From Steromphala cineraria (taxonomy: Eukaryota > Mollusca > Gastropoda > Trochida > Trochidae): a DNA stretch of 64,000 nucleotides. Shown here in pieces: positions 19,998 to 31,621 of the stretch. The stretch lies in the NCBI GenBank assembly GCA_916613615.1, contig OU744721.1:57275247-57339246 (forward strand). Direction: 5' to 3'. Within the stretch, counting starts at the first letter, position 1. Each line of letters starts with the position of its first letter. Position numbers and translations under genes: made by a program. The notes beneath the pieces were generated by a model. It searched no databases, was not told where the DNA came from, and saw nothing but the letters and a program-made list of their open reading frames with translations.

Positions 19998-21440
19998 ATG
20001 AAGGTTGTTTGTCAAATTGCATTTTTCATCTTTTTTGTATTTCCTTTGGAAGTCAAAGCAAGTAAAATGAACATGCTATCTGAAATGCTCAAATCTGTTG
20101 ATGCCAAAATCCAATTGAATGAAAATAGGCAAACATTTACCCATTTTGCCCAACAATTTTCAAAGATGAATTTACCTTCCCAAGACCTTAAAGCAAAACC
20201 ATCCATCGCATTCATGCTGGATTTGTACAACAATTTGAAGAGTGGATCATCTCTGGTCCAGGCATCAGGAAGAGGAAATCTGAACCATGCTGATCTGACT
20301 AGGTCTGATACAATCAGAAGTTTTACACCAAAAGGTAGGTCGATTTTCAGTTCTCCAGACATCTGACAATATAAACACAATGGTATTTATCCAGCAAAAC
20401 GTACCCTTAATACATGCAAATGTACTTTTTTGTACATTTTCTTTTGACATTTTGTTGTACACATTCTGTTTAACGCTTAATCACATGATTTCCAAAATTT
20501 GTCTTAAATGATCCAAGAGAACCCTTTCTTATGTAAAATGATGTAATAATTATTAATACTCTTAATATTATATCGTTTAAAACTTCTATGGAGTAAATAA
20601 TGTTCTTTTTTTCCTACAGAGTTTCCAAAAAAATCCGACAAAATCTCAAAAATGCAGTTTCAAATACCACTTATCCCATCAGAAGAAACTTTGAAAGTTG
20701 CTGAACTTCGATTCAAAGACATATATGGACATAAACGTAGGTCAAGAAAGTCCAAATTCATCATCACTATGAAGAAAGGCAGCAAAACTCTGATGAAGTT
20801 GAAGATAAGGAAGAGGCCACTTGTTCAAGGTGGGTATTTCGTTTTGGACATCACAAAGATTCTTCGCCCTTGGATCAACGGTTACCATGGTAATGTGACT
20901 GTCAACATCAGACTTCCAAAACGACTTCTCAAAATGAATCATCAATCAACCATGTTACCACTGATGATGGTATTCTATCTAGAAAATAACGACAGTTTGA
21001 AAGAATTTATCAAACCTCTAATGAGTGCCCGTTCTCTGATGTCACAAGCTATGTCGAGGGTAAAGAGATCAACCACTAAGAACATGCCACGTCATCACAC
21101 ACTCAGAAGTTTGAGAAAAGCTAAGAAAGAACAATGTCAACCTTATGACTTTGAGGTTGACTTTAAGACAATAGGATGGGGAGAGTGGATTATCCACCCA
21201 ACCAACTTCAATGCCAAGATGTGTCATGGAAAGTGCTCTTCAAGGAATATTGTTCAGAACAAACAATCAAACCATGCTGTTTTACAGTCACTGATGAGGA
21301 GTGTAAGAAAAGACCTAGCTCCAGCTCCTTGTTGTGTGCCCACTAAACTGGAACCTCTGAGTATAATGTACTTTGAGAATGACGAGGTTGTAGTAAGGCA
21401 CCATGTGGACATGATTGCTACAGAGTGTGGATGTCGATGA
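19998..21440 (+). CDS. nodal: Nodal-like TGF-beta ligand, type A copy A3 (complete)
   Basis: Exon 1 is 19998-20334 (112 codons plus one base) and exon 2 is 20620-21440, giving 385 aa. The donor is AAAG|GTAGGT and the acceptor TTCCTACAG|AG; the 285-bp intron splits a Glu codon in phase 1. The signal peptide is about residues 1-21. The shared motif GSSLVQASGRGNLNHADL with SDTIRSF closes exon 1. In the propeptide HGNVT is at about 203-206. Furin-type RVKR is at 259-262, and the mature domain is 263-385 with cysteines at 285, 314, 318, 350, 351, 382 and 384. IGWGEWIIHP, SNHAVLQSLM and HHVDMIATECGCR fit the Nodal family. AATAAA is at 21490-21495. No lesion seen. Expected role: secreted Smad2/3-pathway ligand (inferred from family). 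Confidence 0.92.
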
Positions 21441-23641
21441 TGTATGTCCCAGTTGCCAAGGCTATGGAAGTGCTACGTTTCTCATGTTTAATAAAAGTGT
21501 CAAATACATGGGGTTGTTTTTTTCATTTAGTCATTCATGTTTAACAAGAGTTCTTTTAAACGCACCCTTAATCTAAAATAGAAACAAAGTGCACTTTACA
21601 TGGAATGTGATATGAAAAAGGAACCTTTTAGTAAAATTGAAATAAGATTTCAAGATAATTCTAGCAAAAGTCATTGGTCATCGAAACACTACAAGAAATC
21701 TCTGCAAGAGGCTTCGATTGTAAAACTACATACATTTTTGTGTGGTGAACCTTTCATGATTTGACTAGAATTGCTGCATATGTGGGCTACGCAATTTGTT
21801 ATCGTAAAACATTGTTGTCTACAGTAAAACCCAGGAGTTAGACAGTTATTTCTAGAAATTCAACAAGAACATAAAACTAGAACAATTTTGTTTAGTAATA
21901 GAAACGATATGAATTAGTAAAAAAGTCAAAAATAATAGAGAATTGATTGTTTATCAAAAAAACGATCAAGACAAAATATTGTCATTTGAGTGGTATTTTT
22001 ACACCTGTTTTTTTTTAAGATTAACACTATCAAAAACGTTTGCTTGAAATTTTATACAAACACGGGCATGTGCATATTTCCTCTGTTGTATCTTTGCCAT
22101 CTTTTACTTTCATTTTTACATAACATTGTATATATTCTTTCCAACACCAAACAATAATTTGTTTTAATGTTTGATCATCTACTCGTAAATATGTTCAATC
22201 TGCTGATGTCACAAACCCTTCAATCAGTCTGAAAAATTGTTTCCTGCATGTTTCAATAATTGTATCATTATTCAAATCTATAAGCAAATTTATTCATCCT
22301 AAAATTAATAAAAGTGAATATAATTAAATCTAGTAAGATGCAAAACGTTTTTGGTGGAAAAAGGACACAGGTTGTGATAATTTATGCAGACGATTAAAGT
22401 TTACCTATCTGTTCAACTGAGTTACAACAGTTATAAAAAAAACACAGTGTAAAACTAGTTGAATGGTTTTATCTATAAAAAGATGAATTAAAACATAAGA
22501 ATACGCCTGAAAATAAATGTTCCACCTTGAGGATTGTTCATCAACATCCCTGTAAATTAGATATAAAACACTCAATGATATAAAGAATTTTAATGTGAGT
22601 AATTTGTTTATTCCTTTTTGATATTATGATTGATCTTTTATATTCTTCACAACACGGTCAACACAATTCATTTCTTATCATTTTAACTAATGATGATTAG
22701 AATTTTATTTGTGTATATGTGAAAGAATTGATTAGCAGAAATATTTTTGGAAAATACTTCAGAAGAAAACAGTTTTCAATGGTAACCTGAACAATATATT
22801 AATCAATCATATATCTGGTATTTCATACAGCATGTACGCATCAGTGATTCGTAATCAATATTGATTTCTACAGTGATATCTAAATCTATTGAACAATATT
22901 TTCGACCTTTTACTAGCCTGGATTTAGATGATTGATTTTTGTTAATAAATGAGAAAATAAGAAGTCAACGACAAGACTAACTGAAGAATAAGCCCATCAT
23001 TTGTTTTATTTGAGAAGTTTGGCACATACAAACAGTTTCCTACTGATTACAAACCTAATGTATCTGTGTCTAATGATAATGAACACTGTATTGGCAAGTG
23101 GAGGGGAGAGTTTGGTAAAATGCAAGGGAAATATATGGCTTGATATGTTGGCGTCAGATCAAAGAATTGATTATAATGCAACCATGAAGGGGTCTTCTTT
23201 AAGAGTAAGATTGAGATGGATTCAAGTATTACATCTCTTCGTCTGATCAACAGAATAACAGTCTTTGCATAGACGATTTCATGAGGTAAATGGAAGAAAA
23301 ACACTAACTCCAAAGATAACATAATAGTTTTTACAGGATGCTTGGATGAAACTGAAAAATCGTTTTGTTTGTTGTTAATGCCATTTCTCACTTCCAAGCA
23401 TTTACAGTTTTCATTTATGACTAGATAGATTTGATGATGTGCCATGTATAATTGAGTGTGTTGTTCAATATCAAAATGATCATTTATAAATCTTTATGTA
23501 ATATAAAATATTTCAGGTTTAGTTATTTTAACCAATGCAAAAGATGAAAAACACCTTCTTGATAAATGTGATGTTTATTATCAATCCTTTAAACATGTTT
23601 CAATAGCACTAAGTTATCAGTATTACAAATGTTTTCTTTTG
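21441..23641. other. Convergent spacer A3/B3, shortened
   Basis: Nearly identical to 187-2947 but lacks about 555 bp: at 23055 the sequence jumps from ACAAACCT to AATGTATCTGTG (positions about 1805 and 2362 in the first spacer). Poly(A) signals for A3 (21490-21495) and B3 (minus strand, 23574-23579) are in place. No gene seen. Confidence 0.6.
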
Positions 23642-24845
23642 TCAGTGACATCCACATTCTGTAGCAATCATGTCCACATGATGACGCACAACAACCTCGT
23701 CATACTCAATGTACATCATACTCAGAGGTTCCAGTTTAGTGGGCACACAACAAGGAGCTGGGATCAATTTGGACTGCTTACTTCTCATCAAGGACTGCAA
23801 CATAGCGTGGTTTGTAGGTTTGTGTCTGATGTCAATAGGTGAGGAACATCTGCCCTGACAGAACTTGGCATTGAATCGAGTTGGGTGGATGATCCAATCT
23901 CCCCATCCAATGGTGTTGAAGTTCACTTCAAAGTCATAAAGTTGACAAATTCTTCTTTTCCCTGCTTTTCTGACTCGTTTGTTTTTGTGCTGGCGTTGGT
24001 TCTTCCGAACTGATCTTTTGCCTCGTGATTTTAGTTCATGAGAAGAGTATCTGTGCAGTACTTTAAGAATGTTCTTTATGAAATTGTGATTCCCCGTATA
24101 TAAATTAAGCATATATGTCAACCCTCTTCTGTCATTTTCATTCACCTCAGGAAATGTTATCTTGATGGTCAAGTTACCATGGAAACGATTGACCAAGGGA
24201 GACAAAACACGATTTATGTCAAAAACAAAATATCCTTTTTTCCTTTCAGACACTCTTCTTGTTGTGACTTGTTTCAGGGTACGACTTCCTTTCATAATTG
24301 AAATAGTCATCATGAGGTTCTTTTTCATGGTTGCATGGCTTTGTTTTCCTTTGAACCTAATGTCTGCAATTCTGAGATGTTCCTCTATAGAAATAACTGG
24401 GACATCAAAATGAAGATGTGGAGATTCTTCACTCAACTCCTGGATTTCTGAAGAAAGAAAATGGCACATGTTGATATGTCGCTGCTATTTCCTTGTTTTT
24501 TTAAGTAATTTTACATTTTAAGAATTAGCAATTTTGTGTTACATTAAATTCAGAAAATATTATAAAATTACCTTTTGTTGCAAAAGTTCTGATTGTATCA
24601 GACAGTGAAAGATCAATATGATTCAGATTCCCTCTTCCTGCAGCTAGGACCAGAGAAGACCCAGTTTGTAATTCTCTGTATATATCCATCATGAAGGTGC
24701 TTGAAGGTTTCTGCAAAATGTTGTCTTTGCTATTTTGCAATATATTTACTCCTTCTTGTTTTATTTTTGAGAGTAACAGTTGTTCTTGACTTCGAGACAC
24801 AAAAGCAAACATCAAAGCAGTAAAAAGTAGGACTGAAGATTTCAT
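23642..24845 (-). CDS. nodal: Nodal-like TGF-beta ligand, type B copy B3 (complete)
   Basis: Exon 1 is 24845-24572 and exon 2 is 24447-23642, giving 359 aa with a 124-bp phase 1 intron. All exon boundaries sit exactly 20694 bases from those of B1, and the proteins differ at only a few propeptide positions (for example DINRVLS for DISRVLS, PEVNEN for PEMKEN). Signal peptide, HGNLT sequon, RGKR cleavage site, seven knot cysteines and the CGCH end are all as in B1. This is a very recent duplicate. The 5' flank further than about 25130 resembles the flank of B2 instead, so the unit is a mosaic. No lesion seen. Confidence 0.9.
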
Positions 24846-25056
24846 ATTGGTTTGTTTAAAAAATTGTGATGTTTCTGTGAAGGTGAGGACAGTTGAAGTG
24901 ATAAAGTTTCGTTTGCAGTGTGATGTTATATACCTATGGTGTTTCTAGAGAAGAGCACACAACAATGGAGTGTTAAAGAGATGAGCAGCACCCTCGGGGT
25001 ATAATCAGATCCAGATAATCCTCATTACTAATAGCATAACGAGTTGTTGTCTTAAG
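24846..25056 (-). promoter_or_regulatory. B3 core promoter and conserved upstream box
   Basis: The TATA box (TATATAA on the minus strand) is at 24926-24932. The 20-bp box at 24987-25006 is altered at its 5' end (GATTATACCCCGAGGGTGCT). The CTTAAGACAACAACTCGTTATG stretch lies at about 25035-25056. Confidence 0.65.
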
Positions 25057-27299
25057 AGAGTGGTGAAGTTCATAGTAACATCTAGTTGTCTTCATAGGAT
25101 GTAGGTTATCACATAATTCTGTGTAGTAATTTCAAAGATAACCATTCTTACTTGTTGCCTTTATAGAAATCTTGTGTTGAATTAAAAATAAATATGGTTT
25201 ACGAGTTTCAACAGAAATTATCTCACTAGCAAAATCAGATTCAACCAAGCAGATAAATCCCTCTAAGTGTTGTTTTGTCTCCTACTTATCACCAGTTTTA
25301 CGTCAGATCACCAATCAACGAGTTTGTTTAACAGAAGAGATACTTTGATTCGAGACAGACTGATGGCTCAGGAGACAGACTAATCAAGACGAAGAGACAG
25401 ACTCGTTAGTCTAAAGAGTTTGAAGTTCTATAAGTTTCTAGTTTTCTTGCTTTCAGATGACTTTGCCTGATGATGAAATTTTCATTTTAAATTTCTAAAA
25501 AGTATGCATCAATTTAAAAGTTAAGTTCTCCAAAAATTAAAAACTAAGGTTAATCATAGGTGAATGGTTTCTTATATTTTTACTGCAAGTTAGTTAGGAA
25601 TATAATAGAAAAAGGGGAAGAAGAAGAAATATGTTTTATAAATGTTTCATATGATATTTCACATCATAATGCGTGATCATAGATGTGAACTAATGAATTT
25701 CATAGTTACATTGGCTAAACTATTTGGAAAATAATTTTCACATTTCTATCTTGACACTCAATGATAAAATTTCATAATGAATAATGATATAACTACGTAG
25801 ATAAGATCATTCACATGAAAAGAATCATTAAACACTTTAATGAGTTAATGAGTGTGTTAAGCACTGTCCAGACTAGTGCTGTGTTGGGGAAGTTCACTGT
25901 CTGATGCTGACAATGTTGTAGACGACATATAAGTCAGACAGTTATATTATCTTTACTTGACTTCTGGATAAACTTGTTATGAGACGTTGTTGATGTTTGA
26001 TCTTTTGACACAAACTTTTGTTGTGTTTTCATGTTCATACTTGTTGTTTTTTATCTTTCTCTCACTCAAATGCTCCATGTGTAAACCATTTTATAACACA
26101 TCTAATTGCTTGGTGGGTTTTTTTCATTGTTTATGTTTGATCTTAAGAAACTATTGTTATGTTTCAATGTAAAAACAGTTCATACTGGTTGTTTTTATCC
26201 TACTCTCTTTATTTAAATGAATCCATTAATTTCCACCAAATCTAGTAATTGTAACACATTTTATGTAGATTTTTCAATAAAATTCAATATATTATATCAG
26301 TCGAGATTAACAAACATTGACTCATACATAATATAGAATCATATCATTGAAATTATGTATTCTAGAATAACTATAATTATTAAGGATGATGGTTTTTCTT
26401 ACATATTTAAATCATGTTAGATTGACTTGAATTAGATATTTATCATCTTGTGACGTCAACAGCTGTAGTGCTTTCTTGTGAGAAATTTTGTTTCCTATAG
26501 CACAACAATATTAGTTTTTGGTTCGATCATGGTTTCATAACTTTTGTCTAAAACGTTTGGTTACTAACATTGTTGGTACATTTCTAAGTCATTTAAAAGC
26601 ATGTCATAAATTGAAGATGGCTAGATTTAAATCATACATTTGTAATGGTTTCTGTCTTGTTGAAATATTTCCATTTACAACATTCAGGTACGCACTACAG
26701 AGTCAGTGAAGCAAATAATCACCTTGACAATTTGTATTGTTTTCGTTAATGATCTGTTAATTAAACAGATTAGCTATCAAGCTACTTAACAAAATGAAAT
26801 GCTGTGATTTCTAAACAGACAGGTGAGTATGGAGACAGAGTCGTTCAAGTGAGGAGACAGACTCGTTGTGATGGGATGGAAGTCAAGTCCGTTAATGTAG
26901 CAAAGGGTTATCTTTGAAATGCTTTTCACAGCCTTACACTTAAACTTGAAATGCTGAAATAAGACAAAGTGATCAAAGTGAACAGTTATATTTTGTGCAA
27001 CAATAGACTTTAACCAGAAGAACTTGTGAATTTAGTTCAATAAACAAAAATGCATGTTATTATTTTGATTGCAGTTTTTCAACATTCATACGGTTTAACA
27101 CAACTTCAACTGAGAATCGATGTATATCATAGCAAGGGCAATAAAACTACTGATAAAACCCCTTAAAGGTGCAAATAGTTCATTGAATATCCAAGCATTT
27201 CAAAGACTGACATGACCAACAAAATCAAATAGATAAATTTATTATGTTCCTTCTGTCTGTTGTCTAAACTGGAGACATTCATATGGTGCTGGCTGTCAA

Positions 27300-29174
27300 G
27301 GGTTCAAGGGTTTTTATTTCTCAATATCCACCAACGGTGGTACATGAGCATAAAGATCATAATTATATACATAAATACATACACCAAGATGGCATTCAAA
27401 AGTACAAATATGTAACAGTATTCAATACAATATAAGGTATAAACATTGTATCGTGTACACATATGTTACAGTAATATATACCAATATGTATAAATATACA
27501 CACATAGATGACATTTCAAAGTTATACAATATTATTTTTGTAAACAAGCGTCAGTATATTTGTTAATATAGGAAATAAATTTTGACAAGTTCTTAATATT
27601 TTTGGCACTTTTTGGACATAATAGTTTTTTAAGTGTATACAAATTAGGCCAAGTATTGACATATTGAGGTATATACAGCTGCCGCTCCTGGTGAAGAGCT
27701 TGGCACCTGAAGAGGTAGTGAAACTCATCACCAACAGCGGGTGAGTTACATAATTTACATAAACGTTCAATTCTAGGTGTATTTGTCCACCGGCCAGTCT
27801 CAACGGGTAGGTAATGATTTATAGTTCTAAATTTGAGGATAGGTTGATATATTGCTCTAGACATTAAAAGATAGGGCTCAAAAGATAAATCTTCTTTGTA
27901 ATATTTATAGTAAAATCCCTTTGAACTTTGATCAATAGAACTCCTCCAGTTTTGTAAATTTTGGTCCTTTAGTATCCGTTCTACTGTTGAGGCGAGCCAC
28001 ATGGTTGAACAGAGAGCAGGATTATCGTATATTTCACTTAAGCCACAATCTGATAATATTTTTTTGACAAAGGAAAACCACTTCAGTTTACCTAGCATTT
28101 TTGGTGCATTAACATGAATATGATTAAACAGTATGCAAGACACTTTCCCAATATTGGTGTAGGTAGCAATCTTATGCCAAAAGCTTATGACTCGTTTATA
28201 TATTTTGATATATATAGGTTCTCTACCGAATTCACCGTAGAGAGCAAAGTTTGGCGTGGTGTTCCGTAGGGATGAAATAAGTTTCAAGAATTTTAGGTGT
28301 AATCTTTCAACTAGTATTAGGTTTTCAAATCCCCAAATTTCAGATCCATAAGTCATGATTGGTACGATCATAGTGTCAAAAGCTGAAAGGACACAATCCA
28401 GTGGTAAATTTATATTTCGAGCTTTTTTAAGTAGAGAATACATAGCTTTTGTTGCATTCTCGACAAGGGATTTGATGGTATTAACATATCTACCATTTCT
28501 ATGAAGTTTAATACCTAGGTAATTGTACATGTCAACAATTTCAATAATTTGATTTTTGTAAGTGAATGTGTTTTTGGATTCACTCGCAGGACCGCTACCA
28601 AAGATCACCACTTTCGTTTTTTTTAGGTTAACTTGCAGTTTCCACGTGGAACAATATTGTTGAAATGTATCTAGTGATTTTTGTAATTCAACCGGACTAT
28701 CACTGAAGAGAACAGCATCATCAGCATATAATAAGATTATCAATTTCAACATGGTCAATGTATCTATATCCTCACTGCCTTCGATGCTAACACCCATACA
28801 GTTGTTTTCTTGCAATACTCGTTCGATGTCATTTATGAATATAGAAAACAAGAGTGGGGACAAATTTTCTCCTTGTCTAACACCAGAATGACATTGGAAT
28901 GTCTCGGATATTTTATTATCAAGCATGACTGCAGACTTGATGTCTTTATACATATTCTTAACTAACTGTAGAAATTTTCCGTGAATCCCGTTTCTAACCA
29001 TCTTGTGCCACAGTCCAATTCGCCAAACTGAATCGAAAGCTTTTGTAAAGTCAATAAAGACGCAGTATAACTTCTTCTTACTTATTTTCAACATTTCTGT
29101 AAGTACATGTAATACAAAGAGGTTATCAGATACCGAAAAGCCTTTCCTAAAACCTGCCTGGGCAGGACTTAAAA
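27300..29174 (-). mobile_element. 5'-truncated LINE copy
   Basis: A 1.9-kb insertion on the minus strand, flanked by TGTCAA (27294-27299 and 29175-29180), in a spacer that reads straight through GCTGTCAAAGTC in other units. Its 3' end reads AATAAAAACCCTTGAACCC, a short repeat-like tail. The 5' end is cut inside the reverse transcriptase. It is a different family from the element at 9301, judging by sequence and tail. Confidence 0.85.
27532..29172 (-). pseudogene. LINE reverse transcriptase, 5'-truncated
   Basis: The frame is open from the truncated 5' end of the element at about 29172 through QAGFRKGFSVSDNL, FIDFTKAFD, SGVRQGENLSPLLFSIFIND, ILLYADDAVLF and a C-terminal CKLCNSP…H…C cluster to the stop at 27532. 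The first ATG is at 29094. The catalytic Asp pair (YADD) is present. The endonuclease and ORF1 are missing, so this copy cannot move by itself. The long open frame with no stops suggests a fairly recent insertion. Confidence 0.85.
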
Positions 29175-29996
29175 TGTCAAAGTCTTGTTCTAGACATTGT
29201 GAGTTTACTTTTGTGATTGTCGTTGAACTTTAGGATTACTTGACAGGTTGCTGTATTGAACGATTCAAAAGAAATCACTTTATTGTTGATCTTATGACTT
29301 CAGTTCTGCTATTTTAAGATAACTATTGTCTCTTTAACATATGACATAAGAATGTTTTATAAAGTATGGAAGTTTTAAAAAGTACAAATATTCATATGCA
29401 ATCCTGGAAATTAAGTGCAAAATCAATCTAATCACTTTAGTGAATTTGTTTAAATAGTCAAAATTTGGAAATCAAAATGATCACAGAATGAAACAATGTC
29501 TGCTACCACAAAGTAAAAAGTTCAAAAAGCCATTGTAAAAAATAATGAAATCTAGAGAAATGGTTAAATCTCTTAACAATATAATCTATTGAATACGCTT
29601 TTTATGTTTTATGTTACACAACCAATTAGAAAATACAAAATAGTCTACATTAAAAACTGTATGCTTCTAACAGGTAAATCAACATTTTAACTTCAAATCC
29701 TTTAGACTAACAAGTCTGGCTCCCGATTCATCTGTCTGTCGTGAATCAGAGTACGTCCTTCTGTTAAACAAACACGATTATTGGTGATCTTGTTGTAAAC
29801 AGGTGATTAGCAGAAATCAAAACAACATGTCAAAGTAATTTTCTGCTTCGTTGATCTTCTGTATACATGAATTATATAAAAGAATAAAATATTCGTTCTC
29901 TAAAAACTCTACCCTAACATTTTACCCCACTGTTTGTTACAATTTTAACATGATAGAATGGTCAATTGAACAAACGGCAAATATATTTAATCATTC

Positions 29997-30179
29997 TTAT
30001 AAGACAACAACTCGTTATGTTGTTAGTATTGAGGATTAGCAGATTGTGATTGAACCCCGAGGGTGCTCTGACACTCTAGTATTAAGTGATGTTCTCTAAA
30101 CACACACCAGTGGTATAAAACCTCACACTACAAGCATCACTTGAACTGTTTCTTCCAACACCGATTTGGACACTTCAAA
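29997..30179 (+). promoter_or_regulatory. A4 core promoter and conserved upstream box
   Basis: TATAAAA is at 30114-30120, about 60 bases before the ATG; the leader lacks the short CTTCATCA repeat unit seen in A2 and A3. The exact 20-bp box is at 30048-30067, preceded by AAGACAACAACTCGTTATG at 30001-30019. Confidence 0.65.
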
Positions 30180-31621
30180 ATGAAGTTTATTTGTCAAATT
30201 GCATTTTTCATCTTTTTTGTTTTTCCTTTGGAAGTCAAAGCAAGTAAAATGAACATGCTATCTGAAATGCTCAAATTTGTTGATGCCAAAATCAAATTGA
30301 ATGAAAATAGGCAAACATTTACCCATTTTGCCCAACAATTTTCAAAGATGAATTTACCTTCCCAAGACCTTAAAGCAAAACCATCCGTCGCATTCATGCT
30401 GGATTTGTACAACAATTTGAAGATTGGATCATCTCTGGTCCAGGCATCAGGAAGAGGAAATCTGAACCATGCTGATCTGACTAGGTCTGATACAATCAGA
30501 AGTTTTACACCAAAAGGTAGGTCGATTTTCAGTTCTCCAGACATCTGACAATATAAACACAATGCTATTTATCCACCAAAACGTACCCTTAATACATGCA
30601 AATGTACTTTTTTGTACTTTTTCTTTTGACATTTTGTTGTATACATTCTTTTCAACGCTTAATCATATGATTTCCAAAATTTGCCTTAAATGATCCAAGA
30701 GAACCCTTTCTTATGTAAAATGATGTAATAATTATTAATACTCTTAATATTATATCGTTTAAAACTTCTATGGAGTAAATAATGTTCTTTTTTCCTACAG
30801 AGTTTCCAAAAACAGCCGACAAAATCTCAAAAATGCAGTTTCAAATACCACTTATCCCATCAGAAGAAACTTTGAAAGTTGCTGAACTTCGATTCAAAGA
30901 CATACATGGACATAAACGTAGGTCAAGAAAGTCCAAGTTCATCATCACTATGAAGAAAGGCAGCAAAACTCTGACGAAGTTGAAGATAAGGAAGAGGCCA
31001 CTTGTTCATGGTGGGTATTTCGTTTTGGACATCACAAAGATTCTTCGCCCTTGGATCAACGGTTACCATGGTAATGTGACTGTCAACATCAGACTTCCAA
31101 AACGACTTCTCAAAATGAATCATCAATCAACCACGTTACCACTGATGATGGTATTCTATCTAGAAAATATTGACAGTTTGAAAGAATTTATCAAACCTCT
31201 AATGAGTGCCCGTTCTCTGATGTCACAAACTATGTCGAGGGTAAAGAGATCAACCACTAAGAACATGCCACGTCATGACACACTCAGAAGTTTGAGAAAA
31301 GCTAAGAGAGAACAATGTCAACCTTATGACTTTGAGGTTGACTTTAAGACAATAGGATGGGGAGAGTGGATCATCCATCCAACCAACTTCAATGCCAAGA
31401 TATGTCATGGAAAGTGCTCTTCAAGGAATATTGTTCAGAACAAACAATCAAACCATGCTGTTTTACAGTCACTGATGAGGAGTGTAAGAAAAGACCTAGC
31501 TCCAGCTCCTTGTTGTGTGCCCACTAAACTGGAACCTCTGAGTATAATGTACTTTGAGAATGACGAGGTTGTAGTAAGGCACCATGTGGACATGATTGCT
31601 ACAGAGTGTGGATGTCGATGA
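30180..31621 (+). CDS. nodal: Nodal-like TGF-beta ligand, type A copy A4 (complete)
   Basis: Exon 1 is 30180-30516 and exon 2 is 30801-31621, giving 385 aa with a 284-bp phase 1 intron. The start is the ATG at 30180 (MKFICQIAFF…), which matches the start of every other A copy; the open frame extends further upstream only without an ATG. Features follow A3: signal peptide, HGNVT, RVKR, and a mature domain with all seven knot cysteines. It has its own replacements, such as FVDAKIKL and LKIGSS in exon 1 and FNAKICHGKC next to the second cysteine. AATAAA is at 31671-31676. It diverges from B3 and converges with B4. No lesion seen. Confidence 0.92.

Larger units (their letters stand above)
25057..29996. 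promoter_or_regulatory. Divergent spacer B3/A4 with CAGAC/GTCTG modules, split by a LINE
   Basis: The B-side module has CAGACTCGTTAGTCTA at 25398-25413 after several GAGACAGACT repeats. The central GACAGACTCGTT repeat is at about 26850-26868. The octamer is changed to GTCTAAAC (about 27262-27269). The LINE copy at 27300-29174 interrupts the spacer right after this block. The A-side module (TAGACTAACAAGTCTG near 29703-29718) and GTAAACA (about 29797) follow. No host gene seen. Confidence 0.4.

Noticed and set aside
30141..30179. Upstream extension of the A4 frame (NCFFQHRFGHFK…)
   Set aside because: The frame is open but has no ATG; the ATG at 30180 matches the start and signal peptide of all other A copies.
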